From positions 124,001 to 188,000 of the forward strand of contig CBDCXJ010000024.1 in assembly GCA_965223695.1 (NCBI GenBank): a DNA stretch of 64,000 nt. The letters run 5' to 3'. This document shows positions 1 through 9,072 of this stretch, in pieces. The translations under genes and the position numbers were made by a program. Source of the stretch: JAUVPB01 sp965223695 (GTDB lineage: Bacteria; Actinomycetota; Thermoleophilia; Gaiellales; Gaiellaceae). A model generated the notes under the pieces. The model was not told where the DNA came from. It saw only the letters and a program-made list of their open reading frames with translations, and ran no database searches. Each line of letters begins with the position of its first letter. Position 1 is the first letter of the stretch.

Positions 1-337
1 GCTCCGCGACATGGCTCGAGAGTGTAGATGCGGCTGCGCGCGCGAGACCACTGCTGGCGGTGGTTCGCCCGGGTCATGTCACGCCCGTAGCGGAAGTGCG
101 CCCTCGCCATTCCCCATATGCGTGACTGCTCACCCAGACGAGGGGCGGAGTGTGCAAGGACACTCACGAAAGTGCCGCCGTCTGCTCATGTGGCCTGGCT
201 ACTTTGAGAAGTACCGCAGACACACGACGCCGACCAACGCGTCAAACCGCATGGGAACGGGTGGTACCGCTCCACCCAGGTTGGTTCGAGGCTCGCAACG
301 TCCACTTTGCCTCCTCCGTCCTCCTGACGCGAGCCTT
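1..337. other. Leading intergenic stretch with no supported gene
   Basis: No convincing gene is seen here. Open frames exist on the plus strand, but their translations are rich in Arg, Pro, Ser and Gly, have no recognisable domain, and one runs straight through the tRNA. The stretch may hold the 3' end or regulatory DNA of something to the left of the window. Confidence 0.5.
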
Positions 338-367
338 GTTGAGGCCCGGGAAATCCCGGGCCTCAAC
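338..367. terminator. Perfect 13-bp hairpin upstream of tRNA-Asp
   Basis: The arms GTTGAGGCCCGGG and CCCGGGCCTCAAC pair perfectly around a 4-nt AAAT loop. No T-run follows on either strand, so it is not a classical intrinsic terminator. It ends 27 bp before the -10 box of the tRNA promoter and may insulate that promoter from upstream transcription. The function is inferred; the structure is directly visible. Confidence 0.5.
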
Positions 368-394
368 CGTTCTGGATCACGGTTCGCGGGCAGC

Positions 395-400
395 TACAAT
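395..400 (+). promoter_or_regulatory. Probable -10 box (TACAAT) of the tRNA-Asp promoter
   Basis: TACAAT matches a housekeeping -10 hexamer and ends 12 nt before the first base of the tRNA. No good -35 hexamer is visible 16-18 bp upstream. Confidence 0.55.
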
Positions 401-412
401 GCGCGGGCCCTC

Positions 413-486
413 GGGGGCGTAGTTCAGTTGGTCAGAACGCCGGCCTGTCACGCCGGAGGTCGCGGGTTCGAGTCCCGTCGCTCCCG
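413..486 (+). tRNA. tRNA-Asp (anticodon GUC)
   Basis: The 74 nt fold into a full cloverleaf. The acceptor stem GGGGGCG pairs with CGCTCCC (one G-T wobble) and the discriminator base is G. The D-arm region is TAGTTCAGTTGGTCAGAACG. The anticodon stem CCGGC/GCCGG encloses the loop CTGTCAC with anticodon GTC, and the T arm carries GGTTCGAGTCC. CCA is not encoded (the next bases are TTAAC). It stands alone, with its own -10 box 12 nt upstream. Confidence 0.97.
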
Positions 487-552
487 TTAACACACCTGCA
501 CACTTTCCGCTTCTCGCTTCTCCCTACCGGCGCTCGACGTCCGACCCGTCGT

Positions 553-558
553 TAGCAT
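553..558 (+). promoter_or_regulatory. Probable -10 box (TAGCAT) for a leaderless transcript
   Basis: TAGCAT fits the TANNNT -10 pattern and ends 8 nt before the TTG start at 567. That is the spacing expected when transcription begins at or next to the start codon. No Shine-Dalgarno sequence lies in front of that TTG. Confidence 0.45.
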
Positions 559-566
559 GGCGCGAG

Positions 567-3017
567 TTGGGAGCACCTCACGTACACCAGCTTCGTTCGC
601 CCGCGTCGCCTCCGGCGCGGGACGGCTCCTCGTTGCGTCGCCAGAGGTGGCTGGTGGCCGTCGTGGCGGCGCTCGGGTCGGCGCTTCTCGGCCTGCCCGC
701 GGCTGCATCGGCCCAGGAGCAGATCGAGATTCCCACGGTGCCCCAGAGGCCGGGCTCCGCGAATCAGATGGTCGACCTGCTCGGGCCGACGAAGGACGTC
801 CTTTCCGGGCGGTCATGGCTGCTTGCTGAGGGGCTCGACCCGGGCCTGCAAAGGCGGCCCGGATGGAACCCGCTCACCCGCATGGAGCTCGGAACCGGCT
901 TCTTCACAGCACCCGGTCTCGCCGGCGATCCCTCCGCCGCGCGCCTGCAGCAACCGGGCGCGGTTTCCCTCGTCCCCTTCCGGGATCCGGCGCCTGCTTT
1001 CAGCCGTGATCTCCTGATCACGAGGGACTCGAGCCGGAGTCCCGTCCAGACCGAGCCCCACCTCGCCGTCCATCCCGACGACCCTGACCACCTGGTCCTC
1101 GGGACGATCGACTTCAACTTCCCCACCAACTCGGCATACGTGAGCTTCGACGGCGGCGCGAACTGGGAGGGTCCCTCGCAGGTTCCCTACCTGCTCGAGG
1201 ACCGCGTCTCCGGGGGCGACCCCGTGCTCGACTTCGACGGCGCGGGGAACGTCCATATGGCCGCCATCTCGATCGGCGTCGAGGAGTTCAGCTTCGGGCC
1301 TGTCGTCGCGTTCACCACGGTGTCGAGCATCAGCGTCGCGACGTCGGAAGATGGCGGCTTCAACTGGAACGACCCCGTGTCGACCGCCCGGAGTGGCGTT
1401 GAGACGCGAGATCTTCGCCCCGATCCTCTGGGCCGGCTCCGCGGCACGATCGAGCTCTCGTTCCTCGACAAGCCCTGGCTGTCGATCGGGCCCCACCACG
1501 AGGACCCGGAGCGCGACGTCATCTACCTCACCTACACCGACTTCGAGACGCTCCACGACATCCTCTGGATCGGCGAGGTGCCGACCTTCCTCCCAACGGC
1601 AGTCGAGACGACGATCCGGCTCGTGAAGTCAGAGGACGGTGGAAAGACCTGGTCCGACCCGGTCGCCGTCAGCCCCACCGTGGCCAGGACGTTCGGCGGA
1701 GACGAGGGGGGAGACGACGGCGACGCGGTTCCCGGAACGACGACCTCGAAGCGGGTCGTACAGGGCTCGCAGCCCGTCGTCGGGCCCGACGGCACCGTCT
1801 ACGCAGTCTGGCTCGACAGCACCGACGACGGGAGCTTCGAAGGGGAGGCCGAGATGTATGTGGCCAGCTCCACCGACGGCGGTGCAAGCTTCTCGAGTCC
1901 TGTGCTCGCCTCGACGTTCCGGGAGATCGGCTTCCGGCCGCGCAACGCCTTCTTCCGCTTCTGGGGAGCGTCCTTCCCGCAGTTCGCGGTGGGGCCCGAG
2001 GGCGAGCTCTACGTCGCCTATACGGCCCGTCCCGGCGACCCGGTCGAGGACGACGGCAGCATCTATGTCGTCCGCTCCCTCGACGGCGGCGAGAGCTGGG
2101 ACGAGCCGGCTCGCCTCAACGACGACGACGGCACCGCCGTGCAGTTCCACCCGTCGATCGACGTGGATCCCGAGGGGGCGGTCCACGTCATGTGGGGCGA
2201 CATGCGTGACGACTCCAAGTCGAGCCGCTACCACATCTACTACACGCGCTCGGACAATCAGGGAGAGAGCTGGGGGTTCGAGCTCGAAGAGCAGAATCTG
2301 CAGGTCGGCGACTCGCGCGTCACCGACTTTGCCTCCAACCCGAACTTCGGGTTCCCAAACGGCCTCTTCATCGGTGACTACTTCTCCCTCAAGGCTACGA
2401 GCGAGGACGTCTACATGACGTGGGCGGACACCCGGCTGGGCGAGTTCGGCCCCGTCAACCAGAAGATCGGCTTCACCCGCCGGCGCCCGATCCAGACGCC
2501 CGAGATCTTCATCTCGCCTGCCGCCGGGCCGGGCGGGCAGGCCATCACCGTTCAGGGATTCGACTACCAGCCGGATATCAACGTGTTCATCCAGCTCGAA
2601 GACGCCACGATCGCGACGGCCCGTACCGACGACAACGGCTTCTTCGAGACCCGCCTGTTCGTGCCGGTGGCGGGCGAGGGTGACCAGACCGTGCGGGTGC
2701 TCGACGACTCGGGCAACGTGGCCTCCACGAGCTTCTTCACCGAGTTCGGCTTCAGCAATATCCAGGACCTGGTCGGGCTCGGCGACATCCTTGGCGACAC
2801 CCCGCGGGCCGAGGAGCTCATCCAGGAGCTCGCCGACGTGCGCCAGGCACTACAGGAAACAAATACGGGGGGCTCCTCGGTTCCGTGGCCCCTCTGGGTT
2901 GTGGTGGGAATTCTCCTGGCGGGCGTCCTGGGCGCAGGGACATTGCTACTGAGGCGCCGGAGTCCGAAGGCTGCGGTCGCCGGGTCGGAGGGCGGGGACG
3001 GTGGCCCGGACACCTAG
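567..3017 (+). CDS. Secreted, membrane-anchored sialidase-like Asp-box (BNR) repeat protein
   Basis: The protein has 816 residues. A signal segment (RRQRWLVAVVAALGSALLGL, ending near ASAQEQ) is followed by a six-bladed-propeller type region with Asp-box motifs near residues 260 (SEDGGFNW), 355 (SEDGGKTW), 434 (SSTDGGASF), 504 (SLDGGESW) and 562. After it come an Ig/IPT-like module (about 645-725) and a C-terminal transmembrane helix (about 772-795) with an RRR stop-transfer. It should sit outside the cell, tethered to the membrane. Asp-boxes mark the fold, not the activity, so exo-sialidase function is not shown. The start is TTG 567, supported by a -10 box 8 nt upstream; TTG 633 would leave a shorter signal peptide. 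It overlaps the next gene by 17 bp and heads an ABC-importer operon. Confidence 0.8.
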   Translation: MGAPHVHQLRSPASPPARDGSSLRRQRWLVAVVAALGSALLGLPAAASAQEQIEIPTVPQRPGSANQMVDLLGPTKDVLSGRSWLLAEGLDPGLQRRPGWNPLTRMELGTGFFTAPGLAGDPSAARLQQPGAVSLVPFRDPAPAFSRDLLITRDSSRSPVQTEPHLAVHPDDPDHLVLGTIDFNFPTNSAYVSFDGGANWEGPSQVPYLLEDRVSGGDPVLDFDGAGNVHMAAISIGVEEFSFGPVVAFTTVSSISVATSEDGGFNWNDPVSTARSGVETRDLRPDPLGRLRGTIELSFLDKPWLSIGPHHEDPERDVIYLTYTDFETLHDILWIGEVPTFLPTAVETTIRLVKSEDGGKTWSDPVAVSPTVARTFGGDEGGDDGDAVPGTTTSKRVVQGSQPVVGPDGTVYAVWLDSTDDGSFEGEAEMYVASSTDGGASFSSPVLASTFREIGFRPRNAFFRFWGASFPQFAVGPEGELYVAYTARPGDPVEDDGSIYVVRSLDGGESWDEPARLNDDDGTAVQFHPSIDVDPEGAVHVMWGDMRDDSKSSRYHIYYTRSDNQGESWGFELEEQNLQVGDSRVTDFASNPNFGFPNGLFIGDYFSLKATSEDVYMTWADTRLGEFGPVNQKIGFTRRRPIQTPEIFISPAAGPGGQAITVQGFDYQPDINVFIQLEDATIATARTDDNGFFETRLFVPVAGEGDQTVRVLDDSGNVASTSFFTEFGFSNIQDLVGLGDILGDTPRAEELIQELADVRQALQETNTGGSSVPWPLWVVVGILLAGVLGAGTLLLRRRSPKAAVAGSEGGDGGPDT

Positions 3018-5508
3018 CCGGATACCGGGTCGTGTGGTGCACGCCAGAAGGCCAGATCGGCTCTTCGGCCTAGCTCTTCTCGTCCTGGCCCTTGCCATTG
3101 GTCTGAGCGCCTGCACCGGGGGCGACGACTCGTCCGAGCCGCCGCCGATCACCGAGGACGCTCCGGCCGCCGTCGAGCTTGGAGGCGGCGCGACTACGCA
3201 GCCCTACGAACCCGCGCATGACAAGCCCGGGCCCGCGGCCGAGCGCGTGTTCTTCCAGGCCTTCGACGTCGATCGGGCCCCCAGGGATCTCGAGGCGGGC
3301 CGCATGGACATGTACATGTTCAGCCTGAAGACGGCCGCCGCCCAGGAGCTCGCCGACGACGAGCGCGTCAACCTCTACCAGGCGCCCGCAACGACGCTGT
3401 CTCTCGTTCTCAACCCGGCGCCCGCTCCAGAAGGCCGGCTCAACCCCTTCTCCATCAAGGAGATCCGCCAGGCCATGCAGTACCTCGTCGACCGGGACTT
3501 CATCGCGAGGGACATCTTCCGCGGCCTGGCATTCCCGATGATCAGCCACGTCAGCCCCCTCGACTTCGACTTCCTCACCGTCTACGACGTCGACCGGGGC
3601 TCCGGCATCACGTACGACCCCGACTTTGCCCGCGACCAGATCGAGCGAAGCATGAAAGACGCGGGCGCCGAGCTCGTGGACGGCGTCTGGAACTTCGGGG
3701 ACCGGCCGGTCCGGCTCACCCTGATCGGCCGCGTGGAAGACGAGCGACGAGACCTCGCCGACCTCATTCGCGCCGAGCTCGAGCAGGCGGGATTCCAGGT
3801 CGCCATCTCGTACCAGCCGTTCGCTCCCGCGGTCCTGCGCGTCTACTCGACCGACCCGCAGGCGCTGGACTGGCACATCTATACCGAGGGCTGGGGGCGC
3901 GCTGCTCCTACTCGCTACGACTTCGCCACCATCAACCAGATGACCGCCCCCTGGCTCGGGAACATGCCGGGCTGGCAGGAGGTCGGGTTCTGGCAGTACG
4001 AGAACGAGGAAATTGACGCGCTCGGTCAACACCTGTTCCGGGGCGAGTTCGACAGCCTCGAGGAGCGCAACGAGACCTACAAGAGGATGACCGAGCTGGG
4101 CCTCGACGAGTCAGTCCGGATCTGGCTGGCGACCGCCGTCAGCCACTTCCCGACCCGTGCTGATCTCGTCGGCGTAACCCGCGACCCGGTGGCCGGAGTC
4201 CGTGGCCCGTGGACCGTGCGGGAAGCCTACGTTCCCGGCGAGGAGGAGCTCACGATCGGGAACCTGTGGGTGTGGACCGAGCGCACGACCTGGAACCCGG
4301 TCGGCGGCTTCGGCGACGTCTACAGCGTCGACGTCTGGCGGAACCTGGCCGATCCTCCGCTCTGGAACCACCCGTTCACGGGAATCCCCGAGCCGATGCG
4401 CGTTGGCTTCGAGCTCGAGACCGGCGGGCCGAGCGGGACCCTGAGCGTGCCCGCCGACGCCGTGACGTGGGACCCGAGCGCGAACCGCTGGCGGCAGGTC
4501 GAGGCGGGCGCCACGGCGGTCAGCAAGGTCATCTTCGACTACTCGCGCTACACCGACTCCCGCTGGCACCACGGGCAGCCGATCACCATGGCCGACGTCG
4601 TCTACGGCATCGCTCAGGGCTACGAGCTGGCCTTCGACGAGGACAAGGTGCGGATCGAGACGGCCCTGGCCGTAACCTCTCGGCCCTATCTCGAGACCTT
4701 CCGCGGCTACCGCGTCCTCGACGAGTCACGCATCGAGGTGTACGTCGACTACTGGCACTTCGAGCAGAACAGCATCGCCTCATATGCGAGCCCGACCTCG
4801 CTAGGGATGCCCTGGGAGATCCTGGCCGCCATGGACTCGCTGGTCTTCGAGCAGCGCCGGGCCGCCTATAGCGACACGGCCGCCGCCCGCTTCAACGTCC
4901 CCTGGCTGAGCCTCGTTCTCGAGCGGGACGCCCGCCTCGTGCAGCGGACTCTGCGCGACTTCGAGGCCCGGGGCGTCGTGCCCGAAGAGGTTTTCAGTAT
5001 TGGCGGCGAGTCACTCGTGGCGGCCGACGAGGCACAGGGGCGCTACGCGGCCGCACTGGAGTGGTTCGACGAGCGCCAGCACCTCGTCATCAGTAACGGC
5101 CCGTTCTTCCTGGCTCGCTACGATCCGCCGGCCCAGTTTGCCGAGCTGCAGGCGTTCCGCGACGAGAGCTACCCCTTCAAGCCCGGGGACTGGCACTTCG
5201 GTGAGCCGCCCGCGGTTCGGATCGGCCAGGTCGATGCGCCGGCCGTCGCCGAGGGAGAGGTGGCCGCGGCGAACGTTGCGATTGAGGGCCCCGGCGCGCT
5301 TGGGTTGCGCTACCTGTTGCTCGATCCAACCAGCCAGGAGGTGCTCGCGTCCGGCGACGTAGCGGCCGACTCCGCAGGCGAGGTGTCGCTCACGCTCGAC
5401 GCCACGGCGGGCCTCGACTCGGGTTTCTACCGCCTCTTCCTCGCGGCGCATAGCGACTCCGTTGCGCTGATCACCGAGCGCGTGGTCGATCTCGAGCTGA
5501 TGCCCTGA
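3001..5508 (+). CDS. ABC transporter solute-binding lipoprotein (family 5) with lobes in swapped order
   Basis: This 835-residue protein starts at GTG 3001 (GTG 3034 and 3037 are alternatives) and carries a lipoprotein signal ending in LSAC followed by TGG. It belongs to the peptide/nickel (SBP_bac_5) family. Features normally found in the second half of that family (substrate-dependent fN-P...IRQAM.y.vDRdfI, near residues 147-165) come first, at about 60-400. The lobe with the hGQPITMADVVYGI motif, normally near residue 100, lies at about 527. The usual length is 500-600 residues. Residues past about 745 look like a beta-rich tail. It should capture a peptide or similar solute for the permeases and ATPases encoded just downstream. 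Family assignment is firm; the rearranged order is read from motif positions. Confidence 0.82.
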   Translation: MARTPSRIPGRVVHARRPDRLFGLALLVLALAIGLSACTGGDDSSEPPPITEDAPAAVELGGGATTQPYEPAHDKPGPAAERVFFQAFDVDRAPRDLEAGRMDMYMFSLKTAAAQELADDERVNLYQAPATTLSLVLNPAPAPEGRLNPFSIKEIRQAMQYLVDRDFIARDIFRGLAFPMISHVSPLDFDFLTVYDVDRGSGITYDPDFARDQIERSMKDAGAELVDGVWNFGDRPVRLTLIGRVEDERRDLADLIRAELEQAGFQVAISYQPFAPAVLRVYSTDPQALDWHIYTEGWGRAAPTRYDFATINQMTAPWLGNMPGWQEVGFWQYENEEIDALGQHLFRGEFDSLEERNETYKRMTELGLDESVRIWLATAVSHFPTRADLVGVTRDPVAGVRGPWTVREAYVPGEEELTIGNLWVWTERTTWNPVGGFGDVYSVDVWRNLADPPLWNHPFTGIPEPMRVGFELETGGPSGTLSVPADAVTWDPSANRWRQVEAGATAVSKVIFDYSRYTDSRWHHGQPITMADVVYGIAQGYELAFDEDKVRIETALAVTSRPYLETFRGYRVLDESRIEVYVDYWHFEQNSIASYASPTSLGMPWEILAAMDSLVFEQRRAAYSDTAAARFNVPWLSLVLERDARLVQRTLRDFEARGVVPEEVFSIGGESLVAADEAQGRYAAALEWFDERQHLVISNGPFFLARYDPPAQFAELQAFRDESYPFKPGDWHFGEPPAVRIGQVDAPAVAEGEVAAANVAIEGPGALGLRYLLLDPTSQEVLASGDVAADSAGEVSLTLDATAGLDSGFYRLFLAAHSDSVALITERVVDLELMP

Positions 5509-5549
5509 CCGGACGCCGCTGAGGCGCGGAGAGGAGGGCGAAGACGAGC

Positions 5550-6611
5550 GTGTCGCTGCTCTGGCCCATCGCGGTTCGCATCCTCAGCATGGTCGGCGTC
5601 CTCGTCGCCGTCCTCGTGCTGCTCGTGGTGACCCTGGGCGCCACGGGCTTCTCCGACAGGATCCTCGAGGCCGTGGTGGGCGAGGAGGTCCGGGCCCTGC
5701 GTCCCGCCCTCGCCGAGACCATCAGGGATCCGGATCGACTCGAGGAGGCACTCCGGGTCCAGCGGCAGGAGCTCGAGAGCTCGTACGGCCTCGACCGCGC
5801 CTGGTACGCCCGGCTCCCGGCAACCGTGGGCCGCGTCATAACCCTCGACCTGGGCGACGCGCGCAACCTGCGCAGCTCGGACGGCAGCAGCCGCGTGGGA
5901 GACATCGTTCTCGAGCGGCTCCCAAACACCCTCCTGCTGATACTCACGGCGCTTGTCCTCGTCGCCGCGATCGGCCTCTTCACGGGGGTGCGGATGGCCA
6001 CACGACCGGGGAGCGCCATCGATCGGGTCGTCTCCTCGCTGTCGGCCGTGTCCTACGCCTTGCCTGCGTGGTGGGTGGGAATCCTGTTGATCCTCGTCTT
6101 CGCCTTCCAGTTCCAGCTGTTGCCCTCAGGCGGGATGTTCAGCTCCCCGCCGCCCGAGGGCGGTCTTGCCCGCTTCGGCGATCTCGTCTGGCATGCCGTG
6201 CTTCCCGTCCTGACTCTCGTGCTGGCCGGCGTCGGCCCCTACGTGTACGTGGTGCGCACGATGACGCTCAACGTCGCCCAGGAGGACCACGTCACGGTTG
6301 CGCGCGCCAAGGGCCTTCCGGAGCGACTCGTCACGAATCGGCACATCTTGCGTGTTGCGGCACCGCCCATCGTGACTGGACTCATCCTGGGCCTGGCTGG
6401 CGCCGTCGGCGGGTCGATCCTCGTCGAGACGGTCTTCAACTGGCGAGGGATGGGCCGGCTCTACTTCGACGCGATCGCCGGCACGCCGGACGAGTCCCTC
6501 ATCGTCGCCCTCACGTTCATCTACACCCTGCTCTACGTGATCGCCAGGATCGTTCTCGAGATCCTCTACGTCGTCCTCGACCCGCGGGTTCGGTACGAGG
6601 AGAGCAGATAG
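5550..6611 (+). CDS. Peptide-type ABC transporter permease, DppB/OppB class
   Basis: The 353-residue integral membrane protein has an N-terminal helix (VLVAVLVLLVVTLGATGF), an extracytoplasmic loop of about 90 residues, and a five-helix core. The EAA-type cytoplasmic loop lies around DHVTVARAKGLPERLVTNRH, where the ATPases dock. The C-terminal part (ETVFNWRGMGRLYFDAI) is typical of the DppB class. It starts at GTG 5550, about 12 nt after GAGGAGGG. It forms the translocation channel with the next gene product. Confidence 0.9.
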   Translation: MSLLWPIAVRILSMVGVLVAVLVLLVVTLGATGFSDRILEAVVGEEVRALRPALAETIRDPDRLEEALRVQRQELESSYGLDRAWYARLPATVGRVITLDLGDARNLRSSDGSSRVGDIVLERLPNTLLLILTALVLVAAIGLFTGVRMATRPGSAIDRVVSSLSAVSYALPAWWVGILLILVFAFQFQLLPSGGMFSSPPPEGGLARFGDLVWHAVLPVLTLVLAGVGPYVYVVRTMTLNVAQEDHVTVARAKGLPERLVTNRHILRVAAPPIVTGLILGLAGAVGGSILVETVFNWRGMGRLYFDAIAGTPDESLIVALTFIYTLLYVIARIVLEILYVVLDPRVRYEESR

Positions 6612-6613
6612 CG

Positions 6614-8101
6614 ATGGAGCGACGCAGCATCCTCCGGGAGCTCCTGGCCACGGGGCCAGGCAAGGCCGGCGTGGGTCTGTTCGCGCTGTTGGTCGTCGTC
6701 TCGCTCTACGTCGTCGCCACGTATCCGCTCGACTACGGGTCGTCGCGCTGGAGCAACCCCGCCCGGTGGGCCGACAATCCAAAAAGCTCCCCTCCCGGCT
6801 GGGCCGATGTCTTCACCTCGACCCGTAGTGCGCCGCACGTCGTCCTCGAGTCCGACGCTCCCGACCAGACGCTGACTGCGGACGGAGCCGAGGTGCAGCT
6901 GCACCTGCTGCCGTTCACCTTCCGGGCCGACGAGCCGCCCACCTTCCTCTCCTTCTCGGTGGGCGACGTGACCTTCCATGAGCGGCCGCCGACCGTGGTG
7001 CTCGTGCTCGTTCGTCCGGATGGCGCCGAGGCCGTGCTCACCCGACAGGTGATCGCCGGCCCGCGCGACGGGGAGGCACCGCCCTTCCATCGACACGTCA
7101 CTACGCCGCTACGGGTAGTCGTGAGCGAAGAGCCCGGGGTGGTCGACGAGGCGAAGAGTCTTCTCGAGCGGGAGTACGGCATCACCGTGGCGCGCGAGCG
7201 GCTGGCCGACCAGCTGCTGGGCGCGCTCTTCGGGCGCCCTGATCCAGATGGGCGGCTCGAGATCCTCGAGGGCGACTACAGCTTCGAGGTGCGCGTGACG
7301 ACCCACGAGCCAGCCGACTCGGTCGGGTTCGTTCGCGCCGTCGCCGGCGGGTCGTCATTCGGCGCCATGGGAACAGACGCGCTTGGGCGGGACCTGGCCG
7401 AGGGCCTCCTCTTCGGCCTGCCAGTGGCGCTCGTCATCGGGCTGGCAGCCGCCGTGCTGACCACGCTGATCGGAGCATCGCTGGGGCTGGTGAGCGGATA
7501 CATGGGTGGATGGACCGACACGGCCATACAGCGGCTTTCAGATGTCGTGGCCAACGTCCCCGCGCTCCCCCTGCTCATCTTCATGGTCTTCGTCTTAGGC
7601 TCCGAGCTCTGGCTGATCCTTCTGATCCTCGTTGCCTTCGGCTGGCCGGGGCTCACTATCGTCGTCCGCTCGATGGTGCTGCAGCTCCGCTCGGGGCAGG
7701 GGGTAGAGGCCGCCCGCGCTCTTGGCGCCACACGGGCCCGAATCATGGCCCGGCACATATTCCCGGCCATCGCCCCGTTCGTATTCGCGCAGCTGATCTT
7801 CTTCGCTCCTTCGGCGATCCTGGCCGAGGCGGGCCTCAGCTTCCTGGGCCTGGGAGACCCCTCCATTCCGACCTGGGGTCAGATCCTCGAGTCGGGCTTC
7901 CGCACAGGGGCGGTCTTCCTCGGCTACTGGTGGTGGCTGGTGCCGCCGGGGCTGCTGATCGTGCTCACCGCCGTCACCTTCATGCTGCTCGCGCTGGGGA
8001 TGGAGCCCGTAGTCAACCCGCGGCTGCGGCGTGCCGGCGGGGGATTGTTCCGCGCGGGGCTCTTCCGGCCCCGGGCGGCACGACCGACGCGAGCTGAGTG
8101 A
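6614..8101 (+). CDS. Peptide-type ABC transporter permease, DppC class, with a large extracytoplasmic insertion
   Basis: This protein has 495 residues, whereas DppC relatives have about 290-320. Helix 1 spans about residues 18-38. The family motif GTDALGRD, usually within 60 residues of helix 1, comes only near residue 252, so some 160 extra residues sit outside the membrane between them. They contain a beta-rich domain (from about 75 to 245). The core helices, the ARALGATRARIMARHIFP loop and the EAGLSFLGLG motif are all intact. The ATG at 6614 lies 2 nt after the previous stop; the longer open frame upstream is only an overlap with the DppB gene. The insertion may contact the unusual binding protein. 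Confidence 0.9.
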   Translation: MERRSILRELLATGPGKAGVGLFALLVVVSLYVVATYPLDYGSSRWSNPARWADNPKSSPPGWADVFTSTRSAPHVVLESDAPDQTLTADGAEVQLHLLPFTFRADEPPTFLSFSVGDVTFHERPPTVVLVLVRPDGAEAVLTRQVIAGPRDGEAPPFHRHVTTPLRVVVSEEPGVVDEAKSLLEREYGITVARERLADQLLGALFGRPDPDGRLEILEGDYSFEVRVTTHEPADSVGFVRAVAGGSSFGAMGTDALGRDLAEGLLFGLPVALVIGLAAAVLTTLIGASLGLVSGYMGGWTDTAIQRLSDVVANVPALPLLIFMVFVLGSELWLILLILVAFGWPGLTIVVRSMVLQLRSGQGVEAARALGATRARIMARHIFPAIAPFVFAQLIFFAPSAILAEAGLSFLGLGDPSIPTWGQILESGFRTGAVFLGYWWWLVPPGLLIVLTAVTFMLLALGMEPVVNPRLRRAGGGLFRAGLFRPRAARPTRAE

Positions 8102-9072
8102 TGGCCCTACTGAGCGTCGAAGACCTGCACGTCCACTACGCCTCGACCCGGGGGTCGGTCCATGCCGTCGACGGCGTCTCATTCAGCCTCGAAGGTCCGG
8201 GGGAGGCGCTGGGGCTGATCGGAGAGTCCGGGAGTGGGAAGTCGAGCATGGCGCTCGCGCTCATGCGCTTGCTTCCCGCCAACGTCGAGCGCTACGAGGG
8301 CCGCATCAGCTTTCAGGAAACCGATCTGATGGGGCTCTCGGACGAGGAGTTCCGCAAGCAGATCCGCTGGCGCACCGTTTCCATGGTGTTTCAGGGAGCC
8401 ATGAGCTCCCTCAACCCGGTGCTCAGGGTGGGCCGGCAGGTGGCCGAGCCTCTGCTGCTCGAGAAGGTGGCGAAAGACGAGGCCTACCGGGAGGCCGATC
8501 GCCTGCTCGAGCTCGTTGGCCTGCCCGCCGGGACCGCTCGCCGCTATCCGCACGAGCTGAGCGGCGGCATGAAGCAGCGCGTCGTTATCGCCATGGCTCT
8601 CGTCATGAAGCCGCAGCTCGTGATCCTCGACGAGCCCACCTCTGCCCTCGATGCAAGCGTGCAGGCCCAGATCATGAACCTGCTCAAAGAGCTCAAGTGG
8701 GAGCTCGACGTGTCGATGTTGTTCATCACGCACGACATCGCACTGGCTAGCGACCTGTCCGACCACATAGCGGTCGTTCACGGCGGCGAGGTGAGGGAGT
8801 ACGGGACCGCAGACGACGTGCTGGGCGAACCCCGCGACCCGTACACGCGGGGATTGCTGGCCAGCATTCCGCGGCTCCGATCGGCGGACGTGCCCCAGTT
8901 CCTTCGCGGGGAGCCGCCGGACATGGCGGCGCCGCCCGCAGGCTGCCGCTTCCACCATCGCTGCGCGGAGGCATTCGAGCCGTGCGAGGGCAGGCACCCG
9001 CCGTTGATCGACGTCGGCCCGGGCCACGTTGCTCGCTGCTGGTTATACGACGAGTCCGGTACGAGCGCATGA
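8101..9072 (+). CDS. Peptide-type ABC transporter ATPase, DppD/OppD class
   Basis: This is a nucleotide-binding subunit of 323 residues. Walker A is GESGSGKS, the signature LSGGMKQR, Walker B LVILDEPTSALD, and the switch His lies in FITHD. The C-terminal oligopeptide-transporter extension contains the Cys pattern GCRFHHRCAEAFEPC, which in some relatives binds an Fe-S cluster. ATG 8101 overlaps the preceding TGA by one base; GTG 8098 is also possible. It energises the importer together with the next gene product. Confidence 0.93.
   Translation: MALLSVEDLHVHYASTRGSVHAVDGVSFSLEGPGEALGLIGESGSGKSSMALALMRLLPANVERYEGRISFQETDLMGLSDEEFRKQIRWRTVSMVFQGAMSSLNPVLRVGRQVAEPLLLEKVAKDEAYREADRLLELVGLPAGTARRYPHELSGGMKQRVVIAMALVMKPQLVILDEPTSALDASVQAQIMNLLKELKWELDVSMLFITHDIALASDLSDHIAVVHGGEVREYGTADDVLGEPRDPYTRGLLASIPRLRSADVPQFLRGEPPDMAAPPAGCRFHHRCAEAFEPCEGRHPPLIDVGPGHVARCWLYDESGTSA

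Noticed and set aside
11..490. Open frame of 159 codons covering the start of the window and the tRNA
   Set aside because: It runs through the tRNA-Asp gene, has a skewed composition and no domain; the overlapping 150-422 frame is the same kind of artefact.
6068..6613. N-terminal extension of the DppC-class permease frame
   Set aside because: It overlaps the DppB gene out of frame; the ATG at 6614 gives the expected permease N-terminus.
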